From the NCBI GenBank assembly GCA_913053235.1, contig CAJXFT010000005.1:1-50224 (forward strand): a stretch of DNA of 50,224 bases, given 5' to 3'. This stretch comes from an uncultured Alphaproteobacteria bacterium (lineage in GTDB: Bacteria; Pseudomonadota; Alphaproteobacteria; UBA828). The notes under the pieces are model-generated. The model was given only the letters and a program-made list of their open reading frames with translations, did not search any database and had not been told where the DNA came from. This document shows positions 1 through 7,297 of this stretch, one piece after another (position 1 is the first letter of the stretch; each line of letters opens with the position of its first letter). Made by a program: the position numbers and the translations under genes.

Positions 1-147
1 GGCGCCGTCAGCGATGTGCTCAAGGAGGGCGACCAGGTCAAGGTCAAGGTGCTCGGCATCGACGACCGCGGCAAGATCAAGCTGAGCATGAAAGTCGTCA
101 ACCAGGAAACCGGCGAGGACATCGGCAAACAGGCGCAAGCCGGATAG
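1..147 (+). CDS. pnp: Polyribonucleotide nucleotidyltransferase (PNPase), C-terminal end only
   Basis: The frame is open from the first base and ends at TAG. Its 48 residues match the end of an S1 RNA-binding domain as found at the C-terminus of PNPase: a segment [17 protein letters not shown] followed by GKIKLSMK. PNPase is the phosphorolytic 3'-5' exoribonuclease of the RNA degradosome, and the S1 domain helps bind RNA. The rest of the gene lies upstream of the window. The S1 segment alone could also belong to ribosomal protein S1 or another S1-domain protein. The [10 protein letters not shown] ending and the short charged tail fit PNPase best. Confidence 0.8.
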   Translation, partial: GAVSDVLKEGDQVKVKVLGIDDRGKIKLSMKVVNQETGEDIGKQAQAG

Positions 148-187
148 ATTGGACGCCGGTTAGTTGGGACAATGAAAGCTCGCGGCG

Positions 188-219
188 GCGCGCCATGTTT
201 GGCTATGATCATGGCGCGC
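188..219. repeat. Perfect 10-bp inverted repeat (hairpin) after pnp
   Basis: GCGCGCCATG at 188-197 and CATGGCGCGC at 210-219 are exact reverse complements around a 12-nt loop. The hairpin starts 40 nt after the pnp stop and has no T-run after it. It may protect the 3' end of the pnp transcript or assist termination. The function is inferred from position only. Confidence 0.5.
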
Positions 220-268
220 GGGCTTGCCGCGGGCGGTAATACGTCCAATTTGATCATTGAACGCAATC

Positions 269-301
269 GGGCGGCGTTCGCCTTAGGGCGGCCGCCCTTT
301 T
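269..301 (+). terminator. Probable intrinsic terminator of the pnp transcript
   Basis: GGGCGGC at 269-275 pairs with GCCGCCC at 291-297, and TTTT follows at 298-301. The 12-base palindrome GGGCGGCCGCCC at 286-297 can also self-pair. It lies in the gap between pnp and the next gene, so it is a reasonable termination point for the upstream transcript. The U-run is short. Confidence 0.5.
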
Positions 302-325
302 GCCAAGCTATGGAGCGGGGATGAA

Positions 326-1723
326 TTGAAGGCACTTCATCCACTCATCGTTTCGGGCCGCGAAGTGATGCCCTTGATCGAGGGCGGCAAGGGCATCGGC
401 GTGACCAACGGGCTTTCTTCGGGCGCCTGGGCGGCGGCCGGCGCCGTCGGCACCTTCTCCGGCGTCAATGCCGATTCCTACGCTGCGGACGGCCGGCCGA
501 TAGCGCAGATCTATCATGGCCGGACGCGCCGCGAGCGCCATGAGGAGCTGGTGAAATACGCCGTCGAAGGCGGCGTAACGCAGGCCCGTATCGCGCATGA
601 AACATCGGGCGGAGAAGGCCGGCTGCACATCAACATATTGTGGGAAATGGCGGCCAGCGAAAGGATCCTGCGCGCCATCCTGGAGCGCAGCAAGGGTCTC
701 GTCCACGGCGTCACCTGCGGCGCCGGCATGCCCTACCGCATCGCCGAGATCGCCAATCAATATCAGCTGCATTATTACCCCATCGTCTCCTCCGGCCGCG
801 CCTTCCGGGCGCTGTGGAAACGCGCCTATCACAAGTTCGAGGATCTGCTCGGCGGCGTCGTGTATGAGGACCCGTGGCGCGCCGGCGGCCATAACGGCCT
901 GTCGAACAACGAAGACCCGGACCAGCCGGAAGACCCCTATCCGCGCGTCCGCGACCTGCGCACATTGATGAACAGCATCGGCTTGCAGAAGGTGCCGATC
1001 ATCATGGCCGGCGGCGTTTGGTATCTGCGCGACTGGCAGGATTGGATCGGCAATCCGGAGCTTGGCCCGATCGCCTTCCAACTCGGCACGCGCCCGTTGG
1101 TGACCCGCGAAAGCCCGATATCGGAAAGCTGGAAGCAGCGCCTGTTGAGCCTGAAAAAGGGCGATGTCGGGCTCAATAAATTCAGCCCCACCGGATTTTA
1201 TTCCTCGGCCGTGCGCAACAAATTTATCAACGAACTCGAAGAGCGCGATAACCGTCAGCTGGCGTTTACCTCGGAGCCGCTCGGCGATCACGATCAGGAA
1301 TTCACGCCGGGCCCGCGCGGACGCTCCTTTTATCTCACCAGGGGCGATCTAAAACGCGCCCAGGCATGGTTCCGCAAGGGCTTCAGACGGACCATGAAAA
1401 CCCCCGATTCGACCCTGATATTCGTGACCGACGAAATGGCGCGGGAAATCCGCAACGATCAGGCAAGCTGCATGGGTTGCCTGTCATCCTGCCGCTTCAG
1501 CAATTGGTCGACAAACCCGGACGGCACCACCGGCAAAAAGGCCGACCCGCGCAGCTTTTGCATCCAAAAGACCCTGCAGGACATCATTCACGAAGACGGT
1601 GTCGACAACCAATTGATGTTCTCGGGCCATGGCGGCTACCGCTTCGCAACCGATCCGTTTTATTCCAATGGCTTCATTCCGACGGTGAAGGAACTCGTCA
1701 ACCGCATGATAACCGGCGATTGA
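326..1723 (+). CDS. Nitronate monooxygenase family FMN protein (2-nitropropane dioxygenase-like)
   Basis: This 465-residue protein belongs to the TIM-barrel flavin family of nitronate monooxygenases, which oxidise alkyl nitronates or act as related flavoenzymes. Visible features are GKGIGVTNG at 22-29, the AGGHNG motif at 187-191 where the family keeps a key histidine, and the FMN phosphate-binding glycines AGG at 228-230 and GTRPL at 254-258. Near the C-terminus there are four cysteines, C382, C385, C389 and C412 (C-x2-C-x3-C plus one), reminiscent of a metal or Fe-S site. The start is TTG at 326 with GGAGCGGGG just upstream; nearby in-frame ATGs run into stops. The substrate cannot be told from sequence. 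It is transcribed alone, ahead of irr. Confidence 0.8.
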   Translation: MKALHPLIVSGREVMPLIEGGKGIGVTNGLSSGAWAAAGAVGTFSGVNADSYAADGRPIAQIYHGRTRRERHEELVKYAVEGGVTQARIAHETSGGEGRLHINILWEMAASERILRAILERSKGLVHGVTCGAGMPYRIAEIANQYQLHYYPIVSSGRAFRALWKRAYHKFEDLLGGVVYEDPWRAGGHNGLSNNEDPDQPEDPYPRVRDLRTLMNSIGLQKVPIIMAGGVWYLRDWQDWIGNPELGPIAFQLGTRPLVTRESPISESWKQRLLSLKKGDVGLNKFSPTGFYSSAVRNKFINELEERDNRQLAFTSEPLGDHDQEFTPGPRGRSFYLTRGDLKRAQAWFRKGFRRTMKTPDSTLIFVTDEMAREIRNDQASCMGCLSSCRFSNWSTNPDGTTGKKADPRSFCIQKTLQDIIHEDGVDNQLMFSGHGGYRFATDPFYSNGFIPTVKELVNRMITGD

Positions 1724-1761
1724 CGCCGCCGCGAAGGCAGGAAATTCCAATCCCCACTTGA

Positions 1762-1778
1762 TTTAGGGTTGTTCTGCA
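1762..1778. promoter_or_regulatory. Degenerate ICE-like site upstream of irr
   Basis: TTTAGGG-TTG-TTCTGCA keeps 10 of the 14 arm positions of the Irr box TTTAGAA-N3-TTCTAAA, with both outer half-sites recognisable. It lies about 50 bp before the irr start. It could allow autoregulation, but the match is weak and may be chance. Confidence 0.2.
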
Positions 1779-1830
1779 TTATCTTGTGCAACATAAGACG
1801 CGACACATGTGATTGTGGGTGGAACTAAAC

Positions 1831-2259
1831 ATGCGCCAAGCCGCTGTTGCGAACGAAATCACCGAACTGGTCCGCACCGCCGGCCTGCGGCCGACGCGCC
1901 AGCGCCTGTCGCTCGCCGGGCTGCTGTTTTCGGGCGGCGGGCGGCACATTACCGCCGAACAGTTGCATGCCGAATCGCTCGGCGAGGGTTTCAGCGTATC
2001 CCTCGCCACCGTCTACAACACATTGCATCAGTTCACCACCGCCGGGCTGCTGCGCGAATTGGTGGTCGATTCGGGGCGCTCTTATTTCGACACCAATGTC
2101 AGCCGCCATCACCATTTGTTTTTCGAGGATAGTGGAGAATTGCGCGACGTTTCCGACAACAGTGTCGTTATCGGGGACCTGCCGGCGCTTCCCGAAGGCG
2201 CCAGTATTTCGCGGATAGACATCATCATCCGCGTCAAGAACGGCGGTTCGTCCGGCTAG
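1831..2259 (+). CDS. irr: Iron response regulator Irr (Fur family)
   Basis: This 142-residue winged-helix regulator of the Fur superfamily has the alphaproteobacterial Irr signature: LRPTRQR at 19-25, HITAEQLHAE near 39-48, SLATVYNTLHQF at 57-68, and SRHHHLFFED at 91-100, whose HHH (93-95) corresponds to the Irr haem-binding histidines. It lacks the CxxC zinc motifs of Fur or PerR. Irr senses iron through haem status and binds ICE boxes. The N-terminal haem regulatory motif of Bradyrhizobium Irr is absent. The ATG at 1831 has GGTGGAA seven bases upstream. An in-frame TTG at 1813 would add six residues. An ICE box lies 54 bp downstream of its stop, in front of the rubrerythrin. Confidence 0.88.
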   Translation: MRQAAVANEITELVRTAGLRPTRQRLSLAGLLFSGGGRHITAEQLHAESLGEGFSVSLATVYNTLHQFTTAGLLRELVVDSGRSYFDTNVSRHHHLFFEDSGELRDVSDNSVVIGDLPALPEGASISRIDIIIRVKNGGSSG

Positions 2260-2312
2260 CAACGGCGCCGGGCGAGGCCGATTGCGCCGCCGCTTTTTTC
2301 CCGCCGAATAAA

Positions 2313-2329
2313 TTTAGAACGATTCTAAT
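2313..2329. promoter_or_regulatory. Irr-binding iron control element (ICE)
   Basis: TTTAGAA-CGA-TTCTAAT matches the ICE consensus TTTAGAA-N3-TTCTAAA at 13 of 14 arm positions, and the inner 15 bp form an exact inverted repeat. It sits between irr and the rubrerythrin, ending 5 bp before a TTGACC -35-like hexamer. Irr bound here would sit immediately upstream of RNA polymerase. Whether it activates or represses cannot be read from the sequence. Confidence 0.72.
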
Positions 2330-2334
2330 AAAAC

Positions 2335-2363
2335 TTGACCCGCCTGCCCGCCTGCGGCATATA
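2335..2363 (+). promoter_or_regulatory. Candidate sigma-70-like promoter of the rubrerythrin gene
   Basis: TTGACC at 2335-2340 is followed after 17 nt by CATATA at 2358-2363. The overlapping TATAAG at 2360 gives a 19-nt spacer. It lies about 55 bp before the rubrerythrin start and directly after the ICE box. The -35 is good and the -10 is moderate. Confidence 0.4.
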
Positions 2364-2418
2364 AGGCTGTTCTGCACAAACCGCGCCGCACACACACAAC
2401 AATTTGGGAGAGAAGCCG

Positions 2419-2835
2419 ATGCCGGCACTGAAAGGGACCAAGACCGAACAGAATCTGAAAGACGCTTTCGCGGGTGAGAGCCAGGCAAACAGGCGTTATC
2501 TCTATTTCGCGCGCAAGGCGGATATCGAGGGTTTCAACGACGTATCGACGATCTTCCGCTCGACGGCGGAAGGCGAAACCGGCCATGCGCACGGCCATCT
2601 CGACTATTTGCAGGAGACCGGCGATCCGGCGACCGGTTTGCCGATCGGCGATACATCGAGCAATCTCGCCGCTTCCGTCGCCGGCGAAACCCATGAATAT
2701 ACGGATATGTATCCGGGCATGGCGCGCACCGCGCGCGACGAGGGCTTCGACGAAATCGCCGACTGGTTCGAGACTCTCGCCAAGGCCGAGAAATCTCATG
2801 CCGGGCGCTTCCAGAAAGCCCTCGATTCACTCTGA
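2419..2835 (+). CDS. Rubrerythrin-type diiron protein without rubredoxin domain
   Basis: This 138-residue ferritin-like four-helix protein carries rubrerythrin diiron ligands: E20 in AFAGESQA, E53 and H56 in EGETGH, E90 and E93 in AGETHEY, and E124 with H127 in AEKSH. Rubrerythrins reduce peroxide using a diiron site. Full-length forms end in a rubredoxin domain of about 35 residues with four cysteines. That domain is missing here, so electrons must come from another partner. The start is ATG 2419 with GGGAG at 2406-2410. A TTG at 2404 would swallow the ribosome site. The adjacent Fe-S protein and DUF3501 gene probably form one functional module with it, and the ICE box upstream suggests iron control. 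Confidence 0.88.
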   Translation: MPALKGTKTEQNLKDAFAGESQANRRYLYFARKADIEGFNDVSTIFRSTAEGETGHAHGHLDYLQETGDPATGLPIGDTSSNLAASVAGETHEYTDMYPGMARTARDEGFDEIADWFETLAKAEKSHAGRFQKALDSL

Positions 2836-2933
2836 TCGGGCCAAGGCATAGAGCGCCGGGACCGTCGAAATTCACTTCGCCGTCCATATGGGCCATTATC
2901 ACCGCTCCTTGGTATAAATAGGCAGCACAATAG

Positions 2934-4298
2934 ATGGCCGCGGAACCCGGCGCCCCGACGCGCCATCCTGTCCCCTGGCGCGAGGCCGAATTTTTCAACG
3001 GCCCGGCGCTCGACGCGGAATTGCGCCGGGTGTTCGACATATGCCATGGCTGCCGGCGCTGTTTCAGCCTCTGCGATTCCTTCCCGCGCCTGTTCGATCT
3101 GGTCGATGAAGGCGAAACCGGCGAGGTCGACGGCGTTGCCTCGAGCGCGTTCGAGGCCGTCGTCAACGCGTGTACGCTTTGCGACATGTGCTTCATGACC
3201 AAATGCCCCTACACCCCGCCGCATGAATGGGATATCGATTTTCCGCATCTCATGCTGCGCTACCGCGCCAACCAGCATCGCCAGGGGCGGGCGCCGACCT
3301 CGGCCAGCCGGCGCCTCGCCGAAACCGACAAGAACGGCCGCCTTGCCCGCCATATTGCGCCGCTGATGAATTGGGCGGCAAAAACCGACAATCGCCCGAG
3401 CCGGTGGGCGATGGAAAAGGCCGCCGGTATCCACCGCGATGCGCGCCTGCCCGAATACCGTAACCCCAGCCTGCTGCGCCGGGCGCGCAAGGGTGCGCCG
3501 GCGGTCAACCAGGCGGCGCCGGCGCATGGCCGCAAGGTCGCGCTCTACGCCACCTGCTTCGCCAATTACAATTCGCCGGCCATCGGCGAAGCCGCGCGCG
3601 CGGTTCTCGCCCATAATGGGGTGGCGAGCGAGGTTGTTTATCCGTGCTGCTGCGGCATGCCCCAGCTCGAACAGGGCGACATCGCCCGCGTCGCCGAGAA
3701 CGCACAGGAGACCGCGGCGGAGCTGGTGAGCTGGATCGACAAGGGCTATGACGTGGTCGCCCTGGTGCCGAGCTGCGCCCTGATGCTGAAGCTCGAATGG
3801 CCGCTGCTCGTGCCCGGCGACTCAGGCGTGGCGCGGCTCGCCGCGCACAGCTTCGATATCAGCGAATATATCGTCGCCATCGCCGGCAAGGAGGGTTTGG
3901 CGGAAGGCGACGGGGCGCTCGAAGGCGGCGTCACCCTGCATATGGCATGTCACTCCCGAGCCCAAAATATCGGCCACAAAGCGGCGGAAATGCTGCGCCT
4001 GGTACCCGGCCTTGAAGTCGAGGTGATCGAGCGCTGCTCGGGCCATGGCGGCTCGATGGGCGTGACCAGGGATTTCCACGATACGGCGCTCAAGGTCGGC
4101 AAGCCGACGGCGCGCCGCGCCCTGGAAAAAGCCAGCCGATTCATCGCCTCCGAATGCCCCCTCGCCGCCAGCCATATCCAGGCCGGCATGGAACGGCTGG
4201 CGGCGGAGAATACAGAATCCGCCACAGGTCTGGCGCAAGACCCGCGCGCCTACCATCCCATCGAACTCTTCGCCAAGGCCTTTGGCCTGGGCAACTAG
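2934..4298 (+). CDS. GlpC/HdrB-like Fe-S protein with two 4Fe-4S motifs and CCG domains
   Basis: This 454-residue protein has an N-terminal pair of 4Fe-4S motifs, C37-x2-C40-x2-C43-x3-C47 and C80-x2-C83-x2-C86-x4-C91-P. Two cysteine-rich CCG-type segments follow, one around YPCCCGMPQ and one around ERCSGHGG, as in heterodisulfide reductase subunit B and GlpC. Such proteins are cytoplasmic or membrane-associated electron carriers. It sits between a rubrerythrin that lacks its own rubredoxin and a DUF3501 gene. A role as electron donor to the rubrerythrin is therefore an attractive inference, not proven by sequence. The gap to the rubrerythrin is 98 bp and contains a TATAAA at 2913-2918, so a second promoter is possible. 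Confidence 0.8.
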   Translation: MAAEPGAPTRHPVPWREAEFFNGPALDAELRRVFDICHGCRRCFSLCDSFPRLFDLVDEGETGEVDGVASSAFEAVVNACTLCDMCFMTKCPYTPPHEWDIDFPHLMLRYRANQHRQGRAPTSASRRLAETDKNGRLARHIAPLMNWAAKTDNRPSRWAMEKAAGIHRDARLPEYRNPSLLRRARKGAPAVNQAAPAHGRKVALYATCFANYNSPAIGEAARAVLAHNGVASEVVYPCCCGMPQLEQGDIARVAENAQETAAELVSWIDKGYDVVALVPSCALMLKLEWPLLVPGDSGVARLAAHSFDISEYIVAIAGKEGLAEGDGALEGGVTLHMACHSRAQNIGHKAAEMLRLVPGLEVEVIERCSGHGGSMGVTRDFHDTALKVGKPTARRALEKASRFIASECPLAASHIQAGMERLAAENTESATGLAQDPRAYHPIELFAKAFGLGN

Positions 4299-4308
4299 GA
4301 AAGTCTGG

Positions 4309-4902
4309 ATGACGGCGAAACGCCAAATAACGCCTGCCGACATTATGGATATGGCGGCTTACGGCGCCGAGCGCGCGGCGCGGCGCGCGGAAATCAGCCG
4401 CGTCAAACGCCACCGGCGCATCGCCGTCGGCCCGTTTGCCACTTTCTATTTCGAGAGTTACGACACCATGTGGATGCAGGTTCACGAGATGCTGTTTGTC
4501 GAGGGCGGCGGAGAGGGCCAAATTTCAGGCGAATTGAACGCCTACAACCCCTTGATTCCAAACGGCAAAAATCTCATCGCGACGCTCATGTTCGAAATCG
4601 CCGACAGCCGGGTGCGGGCGCGCGAGCTGGCGCGCCTCGGCGGCGTCGAGAACGGCATCCGCATTGAACTCGGCGACAGCGCCATCGCCGCGCGGCCGAT
4701 CGCCGACGGCGTCGAGCGCACCACCGACGAGGGCAAGACATCGGCCGTGCATTTTCTCCGCTTCGACTTCAGCGCCGAAGAGATCGAAAAATTCCGCGAC
4801 GCGACGCTGCGCGCGGTGATATCGGTGAACCATTCCAACTATGGCCATATGGCGGTCATTGCCGAGGATGCGCGGCGCGCCCTCGGTAGCGATTTCGAAT
4901 AA
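4309..4902 (+). CDS. DUF3501 family protein
   Basis: This 197-residue protein has no signal peptide or membrane segment and matches the DUF3501 pattern. It has an N-terminal ITPADIMDMAAY, a basic stretch RRAEISRVKRHRRIAVGP, then FESYDTMWMQVHEML and an acidic, Asn/Pro-containing ELNAYNPLIPNG. No enzymatic motif is evident. The ATG at 4309 has AGGAAAG upstream and starts 10 nt after the Fe-S gene, so the two are co-transcribed. In my recollection DUF3501 genes commonly accompany rubrerythrin and CCG-domain genes in proteobacteria, which points to a shared oxidative-stress or iron function. The biochemical role is unknown. Confidence 0.75.
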   Translation: MTAKRQITPADIMDMAAYGAERAARRAEISRVKRHRRIAVGPFATFYFESYDTMWMQVHEMLFVEGGGEGQISGELNAYNPLIPNGKNLIATLMFEIADSRVRARELARLGGVENGIRIELGDSAIAARPIADGVERTTDEGKTSAVHFLRFDFSAEEIEKFRDATLRAVISVNHSNYGHMAVIAEDARRALGSDFE

Positions 4903-4921
4903 CCGCCGCCGCGCCGCCGTG

Positions 4922-5458
4922 CTATTCGATCAATTCGCCGGGATAGACGCCCCACAGCCCGTTCTGCCTTGTCCAGGCCGTCGAATCGCCCTGTTCGGCG
5001 CGGCACCACTGGCCGTCGCAGGAAATTATATTCACCACGACGCCAGGCGCGGCGCGGAACAGGGCCGGCGCGTCGGCGTCCGGGGCGCGGCGGAACATGC
5101 GCTCGGGCGGCGTCACCAGGGCGGTGCGCCGGCCCGACAGAAGCGAGCGGTGAATCCATCCCATCACGCCTTCCGAATCGCGCACCTGGCGCCAATTGTC
5201 GAACTCGGCGATTACCTCGACGGGCAGCGCGCGGCGCTGATATACCCATTCGATGGGATAGCGCATGCCGGGGCCCGTGCGCATATTTACTTGCGTCGAT
5301 TTCAGCGAGACGAAGCGCGGCAGCGGCAGCGAATCCTCGGCCATGGCGGGCCGGCCGGGCAACGCCAGCAAACCGGCGATGAGGCCGGCGGCGATGAAAT
5401 TCATAATGAGCAAGCGCGCGAGATGCATTCGGATATATGTGTTTCGGGGTCGGAACAT
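4922..5458 (-). CDS. Exported SH3-domain protein
   Basis: The 178-residue product has a hydrophobic segment at about 18-34 ending in PGRPAMA, a likely signal peptidase I site near residue 40. Two bacterial SH3-like segments follow. The first (about 48-113) contains VNMRTGPGMRYPIEW and GWIHRSLLSGRR. The second (about 118-176) contains APDADAPALF, a pair of cysteines C147 and C152, and a C-terminal GLWGVYPGE. Bacterial SH3 domains of this kind usually act at the cell wall or in periplasmic binding. The chosen start is the first ATG; ATGs at residues 11 and 19 are alternatives. It is divergent from the dehydrogenase gene and convergent with the DUF3501 gene. Confidence 0.75.
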   Translation of the reverse strand: MFRPRNTYIRMHLARLLIMNFIAAGLIAGLLALPGRPAMAEDSLPLPRFVSLKSTQVNMRTGPGMRYPIEWVYQRRALPVEVIAEFDNWRQVRDSEGVMGWIHRSLLSGRRTALVTPPERMFRRAPDADAPALFRAAPGVVVNIISCDGQWCRAEQGDSTAWTRQNGLWGVYPGELIE

Positions 5459-5596
5459 CTATTCGACAAGCCATTTTATACCAGATCGGCGGCGCCGCGC
5501 TCGATTGTCTCGTTGAGCCTGCTTTGCTAAACATGAGAGAGCGTTTCGCCGGCCCAAGCCGCGCGCTGCCCGGCAGGGAGTAGAACAGGGAAAATC

Positions 5597-6589
5597 ATGC
5601 CACCGTCGAACAAGAAACCGCTGGTCTTCGTCACCCGCCGCCTGCCGGATCATATTCAGGCGCGCATGATGGAGCTGTTCGACACCCGCCTCAACGAATC
5701 CGACACGCCGCTAAGCCAAGGCGAACTGATCGCCGCCGTGCGGAGCGCCGATGTCTTCGTGCCGACGGTCACCGATATCGTCAACCACGAGGTCATCGCC
5801 GCCGCCGGCGAGCAGCTCAAGCTGATCGCCAGTTTCGGCACCGGCGTCGATCATGTCGATTTGGCCGCCGCCACGGAGCGCGGTATCATCGTTACCAACA
5901 CGCCGGGCGTGTTGACGGAAGACACGGCCGATATGGCGATGGCGCTGATATTGGCGGCGCCGAGGCGTTTGACCGAAGGCGACAGGCTGGTGCATGGCGG
6001 AAGCTGGCAGGGCTGGGCGCCGACCTCGATGCTGGGCCAGCGCATCTGGGGCAAACGGCTCGGCATCATCGGCATGGGCCGCATCGGCCAGGCGGTGGCG
6101 CGCCGCGCGTTCGGCTTCGGGCTCTCTATCCACTATCACAATCGAAAACGCGTACATGAAGAGATCGAAGAAGAGCTCGACGCCACCTGGTGGGAAAGCC
6201 TCGATCAGATGTTGGCCCATATGGACCTCATCACCATTCATTGCCCGAGCACGCCGGCAACCTTCCATCTGCTTTCGGCGCGCCGCCTGAAACTGATCCG
6301 CCCGACCAGCTATATCGTCAACACCTCGCGCGGCCATGCCATCGACGAGGCGGCGCTGGCCACCTTGTTGGAGCAGGGAAACATCGCCGGAGCCGGTCTC
6401 GACGTTTACGAAAACGAACCCGCGATCAACCCGAAACTGCTGACGCTCGACAATGTCGTGCTGCTGCCGCATATGAGTTCGGCGACGCTCGAAGGCCGCC
6501 TCGATATGGGCGAAAAGGTACTGATCAACATTCAGACCTGGGCCGATGGCCACATGCCGCCCGACCGGGTGATCGAATCTCAAATCTGA
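5597..6589 (+). CDS. D-2-hydroxyacid dehydrogenase (glyoxylate/hydroxypyruvate reductase type)
   Basis: This 330-residue NAD(P)-dependent D-2-hydroxyacid dehydrogenase has a Rossmann motif GMGRIG at 159-164, the substrate-binding SFGTGVDHVD at 79-88, and the catalytic triad R245 (NTSRG), E274 (YENEP) and H292 (LPHMSSAT). The best family match is the glycerate dehydrogenase / glyoxylate reductase group (GyaR/GhrB-like), which reduces glyoxylate or hydroxypyruvate. The ATG at 5597 is preceded by GGGAGTAGAACAGGG. It appears to be a single-gene unit, and the substrate cannot be fixed from sequence. Confidence 0.85.
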   Translation: MPPSNKKPLVFVTRRLPDHIQARMMELFDTRLNESDTPLSQGELIAAVRSADVFVPTVTDIVNHEVIAAAGEQLKLIASFGTGVDHVDLAAATERGIIVTNTPGVLTEDTADMAMALILAAPRRLTEGDRLVHGGSWQGWAPTSMLGQRIWGKRLGIIGMGRIGQAVARRAFGFGLSIHYHNRKRVHEEIEEELDATWWESLDQMLAHMDLITIHCPSTPATFHLLSARRLKLIRPTSYIVNTSRGHAIDEAALATLLEQGNIAGAGLDVYENEPAINPKLLTLDNVVLLPHMSSATLEGRLDMGEKVLINIQTWADGHMPPDRVIESQI

Positions 6590-6601
6590 GCCGGGCTCCA
6601 A

Positions 6602-6631
6602 ATTACCAGTCGGGCCATTACCAGTCGGGCC
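6602..6631. repeat. Perfect tandem duplication of 15 bp
   Basis: ATTACCAGTCGGGCC occurs twice head to tail at 6602-6616 and 6617-6631. On the minus strand the unit encodes the last codons and stop of the small gene starting at 6971. The outer copy duplicates that gene end as non-coding sequence. It is a recent-looking microduplication. Confidence 0.9.
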
Positions 6632-6971
6632 AGTGAAATTCGAAGCGCCCGTCATAATAGGTGGTTTTCAAAAATTCCAGATCGCGGTCGTAATCCGTGA
6701 TCGCCTCCTGGTTTTTGCCGCGCTCTTTCTTTTTCTCTAAATTCGTTTTCAGGGCGTAGAGCGTGTTGCTCATTTTGTGCAGGCGCTCAGGCGATTCGCC
6801 GGCGCCCCATTCCGCCCAATCGACACCCTCGATCTCGAGCGGCCCACCGTAGGCGAAGACCCGGTGCAGAATTTTCTCGCGCTCGCGCCGCATCGGGCCG
6901 CGCGCGCCGACCTGATAGCCGAACCGTTTGAGAACGCCCTGTTTGGGAGATTTGAAAGCCTTTTCAGCCAT
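6618..6971 (-). CDS. Small conserved-looking protein of unknown function, paired with a ParB-like gene
   Basis: The 117-residue product is highly charged and rich in Lys and Glu, with no signal peptide, membrane segment or cysteines. Its N-terminal half has the pattern VLKRFGYQVG followed by RREREKILHRVF and a WAEWG segment. The C-terminal half is helical-looking (SNTLYALKTNLEKKKERGKNQ) and ends in aromatic residues. I associate the GYxVG...R..IL pattern with small helical domains in uncharacterised bacterial proteins but cannot name a family. The ATG lies three nucleotides after the stop of the ParB-like gene, so the two are co-transcribed and probably act together. Its last codons lie in the 15-bp duplication. 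Confidence 0.6.
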   Translation of the reverse strand: MAEKAFKSPKQGVLKRFGYQVGARGPMRREREKILHRVFAYGGPLEIEGVDWAEWGAGESPERLHKMSNTLYALKTNLEKKKERGKNQEAITDYDRDLEFLKTTYYDGRFEFHWPDW

Positions 6972-6974
6972 GCC

Positions 6975-7223
6975 TCAGGATTTGCGCGCCGCCACGAAGA
7001 GGCAGGTGATTTTCTCTTCGCCGAGAGCGCGGCACGCCTCCAGCCGGTGCAGGCCCTCGACCAGGACATAGCGGCCCGCGTCCTTGCGCACCTGTATCGG
7101 CACTTTCATACCTTCTTCCAGGATGCTTTCGGCGAGGGCGGCGACGGTCTCTTCGTTGAGGCCCTTGCGCCGTTTCGTCGGAACATAGATATCGGCGATA
7201 TCGATGATTTCGTCTTTCAGCAC
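6975..7223 (-). CDS. ParB/sulfiredoxin-fold mini-protein
   Basis: The 82-residue product is essentially one ParB N-terminal (ParB/Srx) domain. It has IIDIADIYVPTKRRKGLNEE at the start, ALAESILEEGMKVPIQVR in the middle, and the signature VEGLHRLEACRALG (GLHR about 57-60) before a C-terminal beta strand. ParB/Srx folds bind nucleotides such as CTP or ATP, or form nucleases. There is no helix-turn-helix DNA-binding domain, so it is not a chromosome-partitioning ParB. The start is GTG 7223. A longer upstream reading would enter the moeB region, and 74 bp separate it from the moeB stop. The unknown 117-residue gene follows three nucleotides downstream. Confidence 0.65.
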   Translation of the reverse strand: MLKDEIIDIADIYVPTKRRKGLNEETVAALAESILEEGMKVPIQVRKDAGRYVLVEGLHRLEACRALGEEKITCLFVAARKS

Positions 7224-7297
7224 CGCGCCTGGCTCCGCTTCCGCTTGATGACGAAGGGAGTGTGGCAAGCGAGCGCGGCCAGCGCAACAGCCCGGGA

